A DNA stretch of 64,000 nucleotides, from the NCBI GenBank assembly GCA_963744875.1, contig CAVUVQ010000002.1, positions 620,001-684,000 of the forward strand, in the 5' to 3' direction. Below the pieces are notes generated by a model. The model saw only the letters and a program-made list of their open reading frames with translations, made no database searches and was not told where the DNA came from. Shown piece after piece: positions 35,495 to 45,616 of this stretch. The stretch is from JACDAE01 sp963744875. GTDB lineage: Bacteria; Chloroflexota; Ktedonobacteria; Ktedonobacterales; Ktedonobacteraceae. Position 1 is the first letter of the stretch. Each line of letters starts with the position of its first letter. A program made the translations under genes and the position numbers.

Positions 35495-36818
35495 TCAACT
35501 TATTGTAGAATATCCTTGATCCTGTATTTCCTTCTTCTGCAATGCCCCCTGAGAGATCCCTTGTGTGGTTACCGTCGCTTGCATCTCCTTCAGCTTTTTT
35601 TGTAGCTCGTGCATCTTGAGAAGGATCGTAACCTCCTCCACACACGTCAGCGCGTTCAATAAGGTCGTGATGACACGGATATTTCCCCCTGCATAATGTC
35701 CAATTTCGGCAAATACCTGCAAGTATTCCTCAAATGTTGGTTGATGGATTTCCAGAGTGCTTGTTCCACCTGCAAATCGATAGACCGCTGGCTCGGGGAA
35801 ATGACTGAACCAGGCGCTCGAAAACAGCTTGCAAATACTTGATACATAGAACGCCCGTTGTTGGATCATTTACGGCAGGTGAGAGAGCCCGCAGAGCGAT
35901 ATCTGCTATCTGACGGACACCAAAGCGTGCATCTTGCACAATATCTCGTTCGCGTTCAATGATAAGATGTTTGTGAATGGTCTGGAGAAAATCAGGATCA
36001 ACCAGCCTGGATGGTCGAACCTCAGCAATCACCGTCTCACTCGTCACAAAATCTCCTGGGCATATCAGGAAACGAAGGTGGATTCCAGGAGAACGTAGCT
36101 CTCTCATGAGCCGGGCCAGTTCTACTCTTTGCACATAGCCAATCGATACAGCTTGAATACGAGCTAGTTCCCCCTCCCTGCTTCGCCAACCCTGAATCAG
36201 ATGCGCTGTGACCTCATCTGCACGCACCTCATTAATGAGTATGGGATAGGGGTGATCAATCGCCAGCAGCGTCTGCGCGGCAATGCGTGCAGCAATGTCT
36301 GCAACCTGAATCACCTGCCCAGTATGATGAACGAAGATCAGGAGCAGTGCCAATCCCAGGAAGCCAAGGCCAAGCGCCAGCGTAACACTGAGCGTGGGGT
36401 AAAAATCGTGACCGATGGGAGTCGGGGCGTGGATCACCGCAAGTACAAGCAGCGAATATGCAAAAATTGCGAAGAACCCTCCAGCCACTGTCTGGGTGAC
36501 ACGATCCTGTAAGAAGCCTCGTAAGGCTCGCGGTGTATATTGACTGGAAACCAGTTGGAGAACGACAATCGTGATCGAGAATGTCAGTCCCGCCACTGTA
36601 ATCAACGAACCTGCAATGGTGGAGAGGATCATGTCGGCCTCCGCCGTTCCTTCATGAAAAAGGAAGGGGGTGTGGTCGAGGCTGAGATGCTGATCCAGTT
36701 CCAGGAATAAAAAAGCCAGTAATGGACCCAGCAGAGAAACCAGCGTGGGTAGGAACCAGAATGTGTTGAACAGCTTTCTCAGATAATCCTCGCACACTCT
36801 CATGAACGTATACAGCAT
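35495..36818 (-). pseudogene. DUF2254 membrane protein, frameshifted near its C-terminus
   Basis: The start at 36818 has GAGGAG. The first 350 codons give the DUF2254 pattern: two N-terminal helices, VAGLTFSITIVVLQLVSSQY, two more helices, a cytoplasmic domain and the conserved SPAVNDPTTG. At a run of four C (35796-35799 on the minus strand) the frame changes: one C fewer would read ...LVQSFPEPAVYRFAGG and continue to HQPTFEEYLQVFAEI and GGNIRVITTLLNAL, ending at 35495. The uncorrected frame stops at 35730. Downstream of the antiporter by 3 nt, so the two are co-transcribed. Sequencing error or genuine truncation. Confidence 0.8.
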
Positions 36819-36821
36819 GCT

Positions 36822-38417
36822 TTATCCTACTCCTCGCTGCTCTTCCAGATTCAGTTCCTGTTCAACCAGACGGAGCGTTTCATCATCAATGCGGCCCTGG
36901 TCACGCAGTCTGATCACGGCCATCCGTTCGGCTACCAGTACCTCTTGTCGCATCCGTTGCCCGCTGGGAGCAAGATCCTCGAAGCGTTCATCTCCCATCC
37001 CATCCAGAACTTTTGTGAGTCCTTCCACTTTTTGTGTATAGTGGGAGCGGAGATGGACCACTACCTCCTGGTCCTGGGAGTCATGAGCCTGGGTCGCCAA
37101 CTCATCCAGTCGCCCCAGTGCTGCTCGCCCTGCTGCTAGATGTGCTAATGCATGCTCTCGTTCGAGTGAGCCATCCTGTTTGAGACCTAGTCGTTGGATG
37201 AGGGGTCCCAGGCTCAGTCCCTGCCCGAGCAAGGTAACCAGAATGACCCCAAAGGTGAAGAAGATCACAAGATCACGCTGTGGAAACAGGACACCACCGC
37301 CTTGTGAAAGGGGAAGTGCCAGTGCTGCCGCGAGTGAGAGACCTCCGCGCATACCAACCCAGGCGATGATTGTCGAAAAACGTGCATTTAGAGATGGATC
37401 TCGCACAGACGAACGAATACGGACCAGGCGCAAGAGAGAGGTTGCGGAAAATATCCAGAGAAAACGCACAACAATAACCGCAAGACTGATGAGTAGTGCC
37501 TGCCAGATCAAAGTGAGCAGTGAGTAATTCGCACTACTCACGACGATGCCACGCAATTGCAACCCTATCAGCAGAAAGAGCAGGCCATTGAGCAGGAAGA
37601 CCAGGACGTTCCAGACAGCATTGGCTTGCAGGCGCGTATTGGATGAGAAGAAACGCGACGACTGTCGACTCAAGAAGAGTCCAGCGGAAAGCACTGCCAG
37701 CACTCCGGAGACCTGGAAGGCATTGGCCACCAGATAAGCGGCATAAGGGGTGAGCAGTGTGATAGTAATTTCGATGGCTGCGTCGTCCAGGTGACGGTGT
37801 AGCCAGGCGATAGGCCAGGCGATGACCAATCCAACGAGTAGCCCTCCCAGCCCGACGATGAGAAACTGGAGACCAGCCTGCCAGAGCGAGAAGCTTCCGG
37901 TCAGTACTGCGACGACTGCGAAGCGATAGACGACGAGTCCGGTGGCATCATTGACCATGCTCTCGCCTTCGATCACGGTCATGATGCGACGTGGGAGGCC
38001 CAGGTTCTTGGCGGTTGCGCTGGCCGCCACGGCATCAGTGGGTGAGATGACTGCCCCCAGCACAAAGGCGACCGGCCAGGGGAGGTTCGCAAGCATATGA
38101 GCTACAACGGCAATTGCAAGCGTCGTGATCAGCACAAGGCCAAGAGACAACTGCAAGATGGGGCGCAGGCTGGTACGGAATTCACGCCAGGAGGTGAGCC
38201 AGGCAGAGGCGTAGATCAGCGGCGGCAGAAAGAGCGCCAGGATCAACTCTGGATTGAACGCAATGTTGGGAAGCCCTGGAATGAAGCCAAGGACAAGACC
38301 CCCAATAACCAGCAAGATGGCATAAGGTATGTTCAATCGTGTCGCCAGGGTCGCCAGAATAACAATCGCGACCAGCAAGCCAAAGAGTAGTGAGAGTGTT
38401 GTCGGCATAAACGGCAT
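36822..38417 (-). CDS. CPA1-family Na+/H+ antiporter
   Basis: 531 residues with about 12 membrane helices (1-410) and a ~120-residue cytoplasmic tail rich in Glu/Arg helices. CPA1 hallmarks: FLPPLIYASAW, the transport Asp in GAVISPTDAVAASA, and EGESMVNDATGLV. Exchanges Na+ (or K+) for H+ for pH and salt homeostasis. The following DUF2254 gene starts 3 nt after its stop, suggesting a linked ion/envelope function. Start has AAAGGA upstream; Met4 is an alternative. Confidence 0.92.
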   Translation of the reverse strand: MPFMPTTLSLLFGLLVAIVILATLATRLNIPYAILLVIGGLVLGFIPGLPNIAFNPELILALFLPPLIYASAWLTSWREFRTSLRPILQLSLGLVLITTLAIAVVAHMLANLPWPVAFVLGAVISPTDAVAASATAKNLGLPRRIMTVIEGESMVNDATGLVVYRFAVVAVLTGSFSLWQAGLQFLIVGLGGLLVGLVIAWPIAWLHRHLDDAAIEITITLLTPYAAYLVANAFQVSGVLAVLSAGLFLSRQSSRFFSSNTRLQANAVWNVLVFLLNGLLFLLIGLQLRGIVVSSANYSLLTLIWQALLISLAVIVVRFLWIFSATSLLRLVRIRSSVRDPSLNARFSTIIAWVGMRGGLSLAAALALPLSQGGGVLFPQRDLVIFFTFGVILVTLLGQGLSLGPLIQRLGLKQDGSLEREHALAHLAAGRAALGRLDELATQAHDSQDQEVVVHLRSHYTQKVEGLTKVLDGMGDERFEDLAPSGQRMRQEVLVAERMAVIRLRDQGRIDDETLRLVEQELNLEEQRGVG

Positions 38418-38460
38418 TATCCTTTGTCGCTACTCTTCTACATAAGAAAAGCACCGCGTC

Positions 38461-38592
38461 TCATCTGATCGATTGCGGTCTAATACCCGTTTCGCGTTCG
38501 CAAAACGGGCACACGACCCCGCTGACCGACCAGACTTCCCGGTGCTCCTCATAATGCAAAGACACAATTTTTTCTTGCCCAAAGTATACCAT
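38461..38592 (-). CDS. Possible 43-residue protein with CPFC motif
   Basis: The ATG at 38592 has AGAGG just upstream. The product begins MVYFGQEKIVSLHYEEHREV and has one CPFCERETG knuckle, half a zinc ribbon, suggesting a dimer site or a fragment. It lies 43 nt before the antiporter gene on the same strand. No family recognised. Confidence 0.4.
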   Translation of the reverse strand: MVYFGQEKIVSLHYEEHREVWSVSGVVCPFCERETGIRPQSIR

Positions 38593-38718
38593 AGGCACCT
38601 CTTCAAAACAATGAGAAGCACCTCTGTTCACCCCACACCCTTCTTGCAAATCCTACCAATCCCATGTATACTTCCTGGTAAGTAAGCATACAGCGACACC
38701 CCTTCCAACATTCCAACG

Positions 38719-38856
38719 TTCGTCCCCTCAATCCAGTCATTCGTGTATACCGTGTATACTAAAAAACACCACTTTTCAAAATTATCATTCGTCCCCTCAA
38801 TCCAGCCATCGGTGTATAGGGTGTATCCCAAAAAGCACCACTTTTCAAAATTATCG
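38719..38856. repeat. Tandem duplication of a 69-bp unit
   Basis: 38719-38787 and 38788-38856 share TTCGTCCCCTCAATCCAG at the start and CACCACTTTTCAAAATTATC at the end, with a more variable middle (GTGTATACC versus GTGTATAGG). It lies directly upstream of the propeller/tail-hub gene and might hold its promoter. Confidence 0.75.
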
Positions 38857-38900
38857 TTTTGCTCTTACCCCATTCGCCACTCAAGAAAGGCTTTCCCCTC

Positions 38901-40944
38901 ATGGTTCGTCCCCTCGCTGGCTCACTCCTTACAGCCCTCAACTCATTGACGCGCAGTCCAGCCCTCACCGTAACGATTGAAGATCATGTGATTCATTATG
39001 CCCCTTACCAGACGGGCAGCACGGACGCCTGGAATGATGGGTGTATCGCCAGTGATAACAGCATCATTCGTGTTCAGGTCACCCGTGGCGGCTCCGGTTT
39101 TGTCTCCAATTTTCAGGTGCAGCGCATCACCGACCCTTCTCAATCTACCCAATGGTCGACCTGGACAACGTTGCCTGGCTCAACAAATCTCATGTTTCAG
39201 GATGGTGGTTGTGCCATCTCTAATTCCTCTGGAACCCTGCGTGCTTTTGCCCAGCGTGGTACGGGTGGAAACAATCTCTGGGTCTGGACATCAACCAACA
39301 ATGGCGTGTCCTGGGCTGGTCCCATCAGTGTCGTAACTCCTCCTGGCGGTGCATTGCTCAAAGGTGTTGCGAGTGCTGGCAATAACGATGTGTTTTTTCT
39401 CTACGATGTTCTGGGTGGAGACGCTGTTGGCTGCTCCTTTTATTCCGCTGGTACCTGGTCTGCGTTGAATACCTGGACCCTGACCCCGCTTACCTATGGA
39501 GCAGGTCTCGCTGTAACATGGAGCGGAACAATCTATACCATTGTCTCTTCCGATGGGTATAGCCTCGCTACCTCTACGTTCAATCCGATTGGCAGCATCT
39601 GGAGTAGTGGCGTCACGATCGCGGCAACGACAAGCAACGCGATTGGACGTAGCGCTCCCCATCTCTCATTCGCAGATGGCCTCTATACTCTGACCTGTAT
39701 CGAATCCGATTCCGGGGCGCTCACGGGCACATTATACAGTTATCCGCGCCTGCGTCAGTCCAGCGATCTGGTTCACTGGTCGCAAGGTCTGATCGTCCAT
39801 GATATGACCTGCACGTATGGTGCTCTGGCCCTGAAACTGCCCACACCGAATACTGGCACGGCAGGGGCACGCTATTATCTGGCTGCCTTGCCAACCATTT
39901 ATAGCGCTCCAATCTTTCAAGCGAGCAATTCAACGCAGTACCTTGATGTATCCAACGCGGTATTATCTTACCAGCGCCAGGAGAAGATAGGGCAACCCTC
40001 GCGCCTCGAAATCGTGCTTGATAACGCGCACGGCGTCTATAATACACTGGTGACGACCTCTTCTTCCTATCAGCCAATTGGTTTAAATGCCGCATCGGTA
40101 GTGAGTGAAGGCTATAAAACTGGTTCATCCAATGTTGTGAAGGTTGGCGTTTTTCACCTGGAGCAGATACGTTTTGTGCGCTCACCGCAAGAGAATCAAG
40201 TAGTGCTGGTGGCACGTGATCTATCACGCAATCTTGACCTGCTCGCCCGTTACCAGAGTACGTATACCAATCGAACGTTGGGCTATCTGGTGACGGAGGT
40301 ATGTGCGCTGGCAGGCCTGTTTTCAATCGTTCTTCCCACAACATCACAGATCAGCCAGAGTGTGTCATCGTTTGTTATGCAGGCGGGCCAGTCCTATCGC
40401 CATGCCTTGAACGAATTGTGTACCACGTACGGCCTTGCATACTTTCTTGATCAGGATGAGACGCTGCAATTTCGTGAGCTTGCCAGTAGCGATGCTCCTG
40501 TGTGGAGCTACCAGCCTGAAATTGAAACAGTCACCTTTGGTAGTAATGATCAGCGTGCAAATCATATTATCGTCAGCGGCAAACTACCCGCAAGTGGGGT
40601 AGCAGGTTCGTTGACGACAGCCGAGGTCTTCGATGATGCTCATCTCCACCTGTTAGGGCTTGAGCGTTTGCTCTACCATGTTGATCCAAAACTCACTAGC
40701 ACAACACAATGTAGCCAGAAAGCCGCCTTTCTGTTAGCCCAGGAAACACGGACTCAGATGCGGACATGCGGTAACTGTTCCACTCAATCCAGCTCTGCAA
40801 TTGCTTGACGCCATTACACTGATTGATAGCGTTGCGCCTGCTGGTAGCGGCCAGAATGTCAACGGTCGCATCATCCAGCTACATGCCCACTTTGATGCCC
40901 ATACTGCGCTCAACGAATTGCAATTGACATTGGAAGGGCTGTGA
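38901..40944 (+). pseudogene. Propeller/phage-tail-hub-like fusion protein, frameshifted near the C-terminus
   Basis: About 680 residues if repaired. N-terminal half (~20-360): sialidase-like beta-propeller with repeated Trp/Ser-rich blades (STQWSTWTTLPG, TSTNNGVSWAGPISV). C-terminal half: a tail-hub/tail-spike-like module (LEIVLDNAHGVYN; SYRHALNELCTTYGLAYFLD; ETLQFRELA). The frame stops at 40806-40808, but the neighbouring phase continues as HAVTVPLNPALQLLDAITL and so on to TGA at 40944; one extra base at about 40764 explains it. No other phage gene is near. It may be a domesticated tail-like secreted binding protein. The start at 38901 (ATGGTTCG) is tentative; 38859 is an alternative. Confidence 0.65.
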
Positions 40945-40990
40945 ACTCACAACTTGCGTAGGAGCACCATCTCCCCAATCCTGCAATACG

Positions 40991-41095
40991 CGTAAAATGG
41001 TAGGGACCCGATTGTATCGCGTCCGCAATTCATTGGATGGCCTCCCAGGTTGATAAATTACGGACGCGATACAATCGGGTCCCTACCATTTTACG
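40991..41095. repeat. Palindromic element, copy D
   Basis: Perfect 35-bp hairpin, arms 40991-41025 and 41061-41095, core GGTAGGGACCCGATTGTATC. The outer repeats are decayed; a minus-oriented GGTGACACCCCTAC piece follows at ~41138. Confidence 0.85.
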
Positions 41096-41146
41096 TACGT
41101 TTATGGATTTTTGATGCACCTTGTGGGCGTACGCAGGGTGACACCC

Positions 41147-41647
41147 CTACGCTTTTCCTGCTCGCCTGCGCCTGGCTTCAGCCGCTTTCTGGCGTCGTTC
41201 GCGCCGCTTGCGTGCATGAATGATGCGTTCCTCCTCAGTCATTTCAGGTTCGGGATCTGCTTCAACGACTCTTCCCGTCCTTACCGTAGCACTTTTATTG
41301 ACCGTCTGAGGAACTGGCCGGGCGCGACGTGGCGAGCGAAATACCTGATAGATCACAATACAGGCCAGCGCAAGTGATGCGAGAAGCATAATCAGGTAAA
41401 AAGGGATCAGGAATGCCGTCCAGCTCTTCGGCAACCAGCCTGCGTTGATACTGATACTGGTTAAAAAGGTAAGCGCCAGCAGGATATATTCTATCCCGGT
41501 TAGAATGCTGATGTGCCTGTACCAGGCTATTTTCTGTCCCTGTGCCCGAGCTTCTAGCAAGCGTTTGCGTCCGTTCACGATGCTAAAGACGCCCAGAACG
41601 ATAAAAACTAGACAGAAAATAGCGATCAGGCGTGGATCAATAGGCAT
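41147..41647 (-). CDS. Small membrane protein with basic C-terminal tail
   Basis: 166 residues. Three helices (~7-25, 47-68, 78-103) and a long, highly charged cytoplasmic tail (EEERIIHARKRRERRQKAAE) likely to bind nucleic acid, acidic phospholipid or ribosome surface by charge. I do not recognise the family. RBS GGGAG. It lies 31 nt after the zinc-ribbon/BACON-like gene, perhaps in its operon. Confidence 0.7.
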   Translation of the reverse strand: MPIDPRLIAIFCLVFIVLGVFSIVNGRKRLLEARAQGQKIAWYRHISILTGIEYILLALTFLTSISINAGWLPKSWTAFLIPFYLIMLLASLALACIVIYQVFRSPRRARPVPQTVNKSATVRTGRVVEADPEPEMTEEERIIHARKRRERRQKAAEARRRRAGKA

Positions 41648-41678
41648 AAGTCCATTCTCCCATTTCCCTGCTCAGATA

Positions 41679-43854
41679 TTATCCAAACCGCACGGTTACA
41701 GGTACATTTACCGGAACACCGTTATAGTAGACGCTAATATGATACAATTTTTCCCCCGCCTGTGCACCTATGCACGTGATCTGAATCACCTTTGTATCAT
41801 TCGGTAATCCTTGCGGATCAAGCGTCCCCTGGTCCGTCGTCAGACCATCCAGGTGGATATGAGGCTTATCTATATCGTAGGGATTGGCGTTCCAGGTGAC
41901 AACCTGACTGCTGAGATTGATCAATGTGAGTGTGGTTGGCTTACAACTCCCATTTCCTCCCTGAAGATATGCGATGACCGGGTTAGGATTAACAACCACT
42001 TCAAGCGAGGTATTTTGTATGGTCAAAGAGACGGGAACGATGGCCTGCGTCTGATTGACGGTCAAGATGAAGCTGCCCAGATAGGGTTTTGTGCTACTGG
42101 TAAGCCCAACCGTATTAACACTGATACCAATGCTATCGGTTCCCTGAATATCGAGTCGACCCCCTGTTTGCCCATCATTGATAATCAACCAGTTCAAGTT
42201 ATTATCAGCCAGTGCTGAGGCGCTCCATTGTACAGGCACATCACCGCTATTTGTGAGCGTGATACGCTGTGATGTTTGACTGTTGTTGCCCACAACCTCG
42301 TGGAATGCCAGCCCTGTTGTTGGAAGAGGTTGACCATTTATCGTAAGTACCAGGGACGTGTTGTTGCTCATTGTCGGAGTAACGGGCAGTATCTGAAGAT
42401 CCAGAAATGCATGCAAGCCGCCCTGATTATCCTGTGCCTGTAGTGCGTAGTTTCCGGTCAGCCATGTTGTAGGAATAGTTAGTGAGGTATTGAATGTCCC
42501 TTTATTATCGCTCTGGACAGGAGCAGTGGAAAGGGTTGTTGTATCAAGAATAAATGTGATTGCATGATTGGGTCCAAAGTATGTCCCGCGCAAGTGCAGA
42601 GTTTGCCCCGCGTTAATCGTTTTTGTATGTGTTCCCTGTAATGTCAATGTGGGAGAGACACTACCGGCCCCGGAAATTTGCGCGGCGAGTTGTCCAGACG
42701 GAGCGTACGTTGAGATCACATAAGCACACAGCCCACCGATAATACAGAGCAGGAGGATAAGAGTGACCCAGAAGCCAAAGTTTTTCCCTGGAGTATTGCC
42801 AGTGTCTTTAGGGAGAATAATCGCCCGCATCCGTGCAATGCTATGCTGCATCGCCATGAGCGGCTCTGGAACATCAGCCTGACCGCGTGTGATGCCCACT
42901 GCCGGCCCAGCTTCAGCGCGTTGGCGGTCACGCCAACTCTGCCGCCAGTGTTCGGCTGCTTTACTGGTGGCGATCCGGCTTTCTGCACCCTCGCCCGTGA
43001 AGGGATCAAAGTCCTGTGCGATATCAGGATGAGGTATAGTCTGTGCAACCCCAACTCCCTGGTGCATGCCAGGAACCTGGAGCGCGGCTTCATTCTGTAC
43101 CTGTCTGACGGGAGGCATATCTACAGGGACGTTTGCGGCATTGTTCACGGGGAATGCCGCCTGGTGCCTCGTTTCTTGCTCAGCTATATAACGTTTCGTT
43201 AACGAGAATCCTTGCGCCTTTGCTTCATCTGCTGACGTTTGTTTATCTTCTAACTTTATACCGTTCGGGCCTTCTTCTGGATGAGGCTTCTGATTAGCAG
43301 ATGTTACCGCTTGATCAACGTCGCTTTTCAGAAGCTGCTTGTCTGGATGGTGGCGGGGGTGTTGCAGGTCCGGTCTTTGGCGGCGTGTTTGTCTTGACTG
43401 GACTAATAGGACTGGGAGGAACCGCATCTTTATTCTTTTGTTGTAGAGCATTCTCCGCCAGAGCAGGTGAGATTTGTTGTCGGATTCCTAACGTTGGGGG
43501 AGGAACGGGTGCATCAATCGGACGCACTGACTGAACCGGTATGCTAGCTTGTTTGTTAAGTGCGGGCCGTGGGGGAATGGTTTGTTTGCCTGCTGGCTGC
43601 GCAGGACGTAATGATGGTGCTGGCGGCGTCAACGGTGGGGGGGGAAGTTCCGTTGGCGTACCTGGATTTATCGATGGTGGCGGCAGGACCGGCGTTGATG
43701 GGATTGGCATCGGCGTGACCGGGGGGGTATTGCTGCGAGCAGCCTGTTGTGAAGCCACCTTTTGCATTCTGGCATTCGTTTGATTAAAGCCACAACGGGG
43801 ACAAAAGTGGGCATCCAGTGAAAGTTCAACATTGCATCTGGGACAGCGATACAT
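41679..43854 (-). pseudogene. Zinc-ribbon / Pro-rich / membrane / Ig-like protein, frameshifted in the Pro-rich linker
   Basis: From the ATG at 43854 the protein starts with a zinc ribbon (YRCPRCN...FCPRCG), then a long Pro-rich linker that stops at 43315. One base out of phase, the coding continues from about 43330 (SDVDQAVTSANQK) through an acidic region, a transmembrane helix (FWVTLILLLCIIGGL), an IPT/Ig-like domain (INAGQTLHLRGTYFG) and BACON-like repeats (NSGDVPVQWSASA) to 41679. Losing one base in the C5 or A4 runs at 43325-43370 would join the halves to about 720 residues. Same plan as the proteins at 4299 and 5684, with a different outer part. Sequencing error or pseudogene. Confidence 0.75.
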
Positions 43855-44257
43855 GGAATATATTACCTTTTCTCAATAAAAATCAGTGTTCGCTGCGTCT
43901 ATACAATACGACGCCTACCATTATTGTTACTCAGAATCATTCTGAAATAATTTTTATGTGAACCCGGTTGACTGTTCCTTCAGAATAAACAACAAATTTG
44001 GGCCTTTATACACTTAACGGACGAGACCCTCATGGTTCACATGCAGTAGTCATTTCTTCTACTAATGCATTCAATCGTAAGAGCATTTTCGTCGCAATGT
44101 GTAAAATATGTTGGTTAGAAAGAAACTCAGGTAAATCCCTGATGAAAAGATAGGGTAAAGTTTCCTACAATATGAGGGGTAGGGGGCTTGACGAAAAGAA
44201 AAAAAACGCTAAAATCTCTATAGGTGACTGAATTTTTTTGAGATTTATGAGGTTTGC
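43855..44257. other. Divergent intergenic region upstream of the haem cluster
   Basis: About 400 bases, AT-rich, with no ORF or repeat-family copy. It carries the putative hemA promoter at its right end and must also hold the promoter of the minus-strand zinc-ribbon gene. Confidence 0.5.
44188..44216 (+). promoter_or_regulatory. Putative promoter of the hem cluster
   Basis: TTGACG (44188-44193), 17-nt A-rich spacer, AAAATC (44211-44216), about 42 nt before the hemA start. The -35 is strong and the -10 weak, so an activator or haem-responsive control is possible but not shown. Confidence 0.45.
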
Positions 44258-45616
44258 ATGCATATTGTCGTTGTCGGTGCGGATCATACTACGGCATCCA
44301 TCGCTTTGCGTGAACGTCTCGCCTGTTCAACACGTCAAATTCCCTCGCTACTTACCCTCGCCAGGGAGGTAACACAGGAATGCGTGTTGCTTTCTACTTG
44401 CAACCGGATAGAATTTTATGCCATATGCGTCGATGAAAACCAGGGACGTGCAGAGTTGTTACGTATATTGGGTGAGCAACGCGCTGTGGAACAGGATGAA
44501 CTCGTTGGGCATTGTTATACTCTCGTCGATGAGCAGGTGGTCGAGCATCTCTTTGGCGTGGCCTCTGGGCTGTACTCTCTGGTACCAGGTGAGCCCCAGA
44601 TTCAGGGACAGGTCGTGGAGGCGCTTGAGATTGCTCAGTCTGGCGGCTATTCTGGTCCCATTTTGTCTACGCTCTTTCGCAGCGCATTGGTGGCTGGAAA
44701 ACGTGCTCGCAGCGAAACGGCTATCAGTCGTAATGCTGCTTCAGTCAGCCACGTCGCGGTACAACTGGCTCGTCATCTATTTCCCTCTATTCACGATGCC
44801 CGTGTTCTGCTGGTTGGTTCCGGCCAGATGAGCGAGTTGGCGGCGAAGAATATGCGCTCTAATGGCGCTCAGCAGCTCGTCATCATTAATCGCACCCTTG
44901 CACATGCCGTTGACCTGGCGCAATCGCTCGGCGCGACCCATCGTCCATTTACAGAACTCGCCGAAGCTCTGGTTGACGCCGATGTCGTGATCAGTTCCAC
45001 TACGGCATCGCGTGCCATTATTACGCTGGAATTGATGCAACGTGTCGTGGCGCAGCGTGCAGGTCGCTCTCTATTGCTTATTGATATTGCGCTCCCGCGT
45101 GATATCGAACCCGCCGTTGCTCAACTTCCCACGATCCATCTCTATAATCTGGATGATCTACAGACCGAGGTCGAGCGTGGCATTTCTCTACGCATGCAGG
45201 AAGTCGAGCATGTGCGCATGATCATCGCTGAAGAGGCTACTTCTTTTCAACGCTGGTTGGCCTCTCTTAGTGTCGTTGATACGATCAGTGATCTACGTCA
45301 GCACGCCGATCTCTTGCGCCAACAAGAACTGGCTCGCACGTTACGACAACTCTCTCATACACTTTCTGAACGCGAGGTCGCTGCTGTGCAGGAATTGACC
45401 ACGCGACTCATGAATAAATTATTGCATACTCCTACCTTAAAACTCAAAGATGCCGCCGCTTCCGGTCAGGGTCATGTCTATGCTGAAGCTGCACGCTATC
45501 TTTTTAATCTGGAAAAAGAAGATGATGAAACGAATAATTCTCGGCACACGAGCCAGCAAACTGGCAATGATACAAACTCATTGGGTGATTCAGCGCCTAC
45601 GTCAGCACTGGCCTGA
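44258..45616 (+). CDS. hemA: Glutamyl-tRNA reductase
   Basis: 452 residues. Catalyses NADPH reduction of Glu-tRNA(Glu) to glutamate-1-semialdehyde, the first step of C5-pathway tetrapyrrole synthesis. Catalytic Cys in LLSTCNRIEF; the His region HCYTLVDEQVVEHLFGVASG; GLYSLVPGEPQIQGQV (most family members read GLDS and VLGE); NADP-binding VLLVGSGQMSELAAKN; and a C-terminal dimerisation helix. The last ~30 residues (Asn/Ser/Thr-rich) are an extension that overlaps the hemC start by about 92 nt. First gene of hemA-C-D-Q-L-B. Confidence 0.95.
   Translation: MHIVVVGADHTTASIALRERLACSTRQIPSLLTLAREVTQECVLLSTCNRIEFYAICVDENQGRAELLRILGEQRAVEQDELVGHCYTLVDEQVVEHLFGVASGLYSLVPGEPQIQGQVVEALEIAQSGGYSGPILSTLFRSALVAGKRARSETAISRNAASVSHVAVQLARHLFPSIHDARVLLVGSGQMSELAAKNMRSNGAQQLVIINRTLAHAVDLAQSLGATHRPFTELAEALVDADVVISSTTASRAIITLELMQRVVAQRAGRSLLLIDIALPRDIEPAVAQLPTIHLYNLDDLQTEVERGISLRMQEVEHVRMIIAEEATSFQRWLASLSVVDTISDLRQHADLLRQQELARTLRQLSHTLSEREVAAVQELTTRLMNKLLHTPTLKLKDAAASGQGHVYAEAARYLFNLEKEDDETNNSRHTSQQTGNDTNSLGDSAPTSALA

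Noticed and set aside
35730..35870. Programmed +1 frameshift at CCC-CGA in the DUF2254 gene
   Set aside because: CCC-C is a possible slip site, but no stimulator is visible and similar shifts occur at unrelated sequences; error or decay is simpler.
38901..40944. Prophage remnant
   Set aside because: Only one tail-like gene; flanks are an antiporter and a membrane protein, with no integrase, att repeats or other phage genes.
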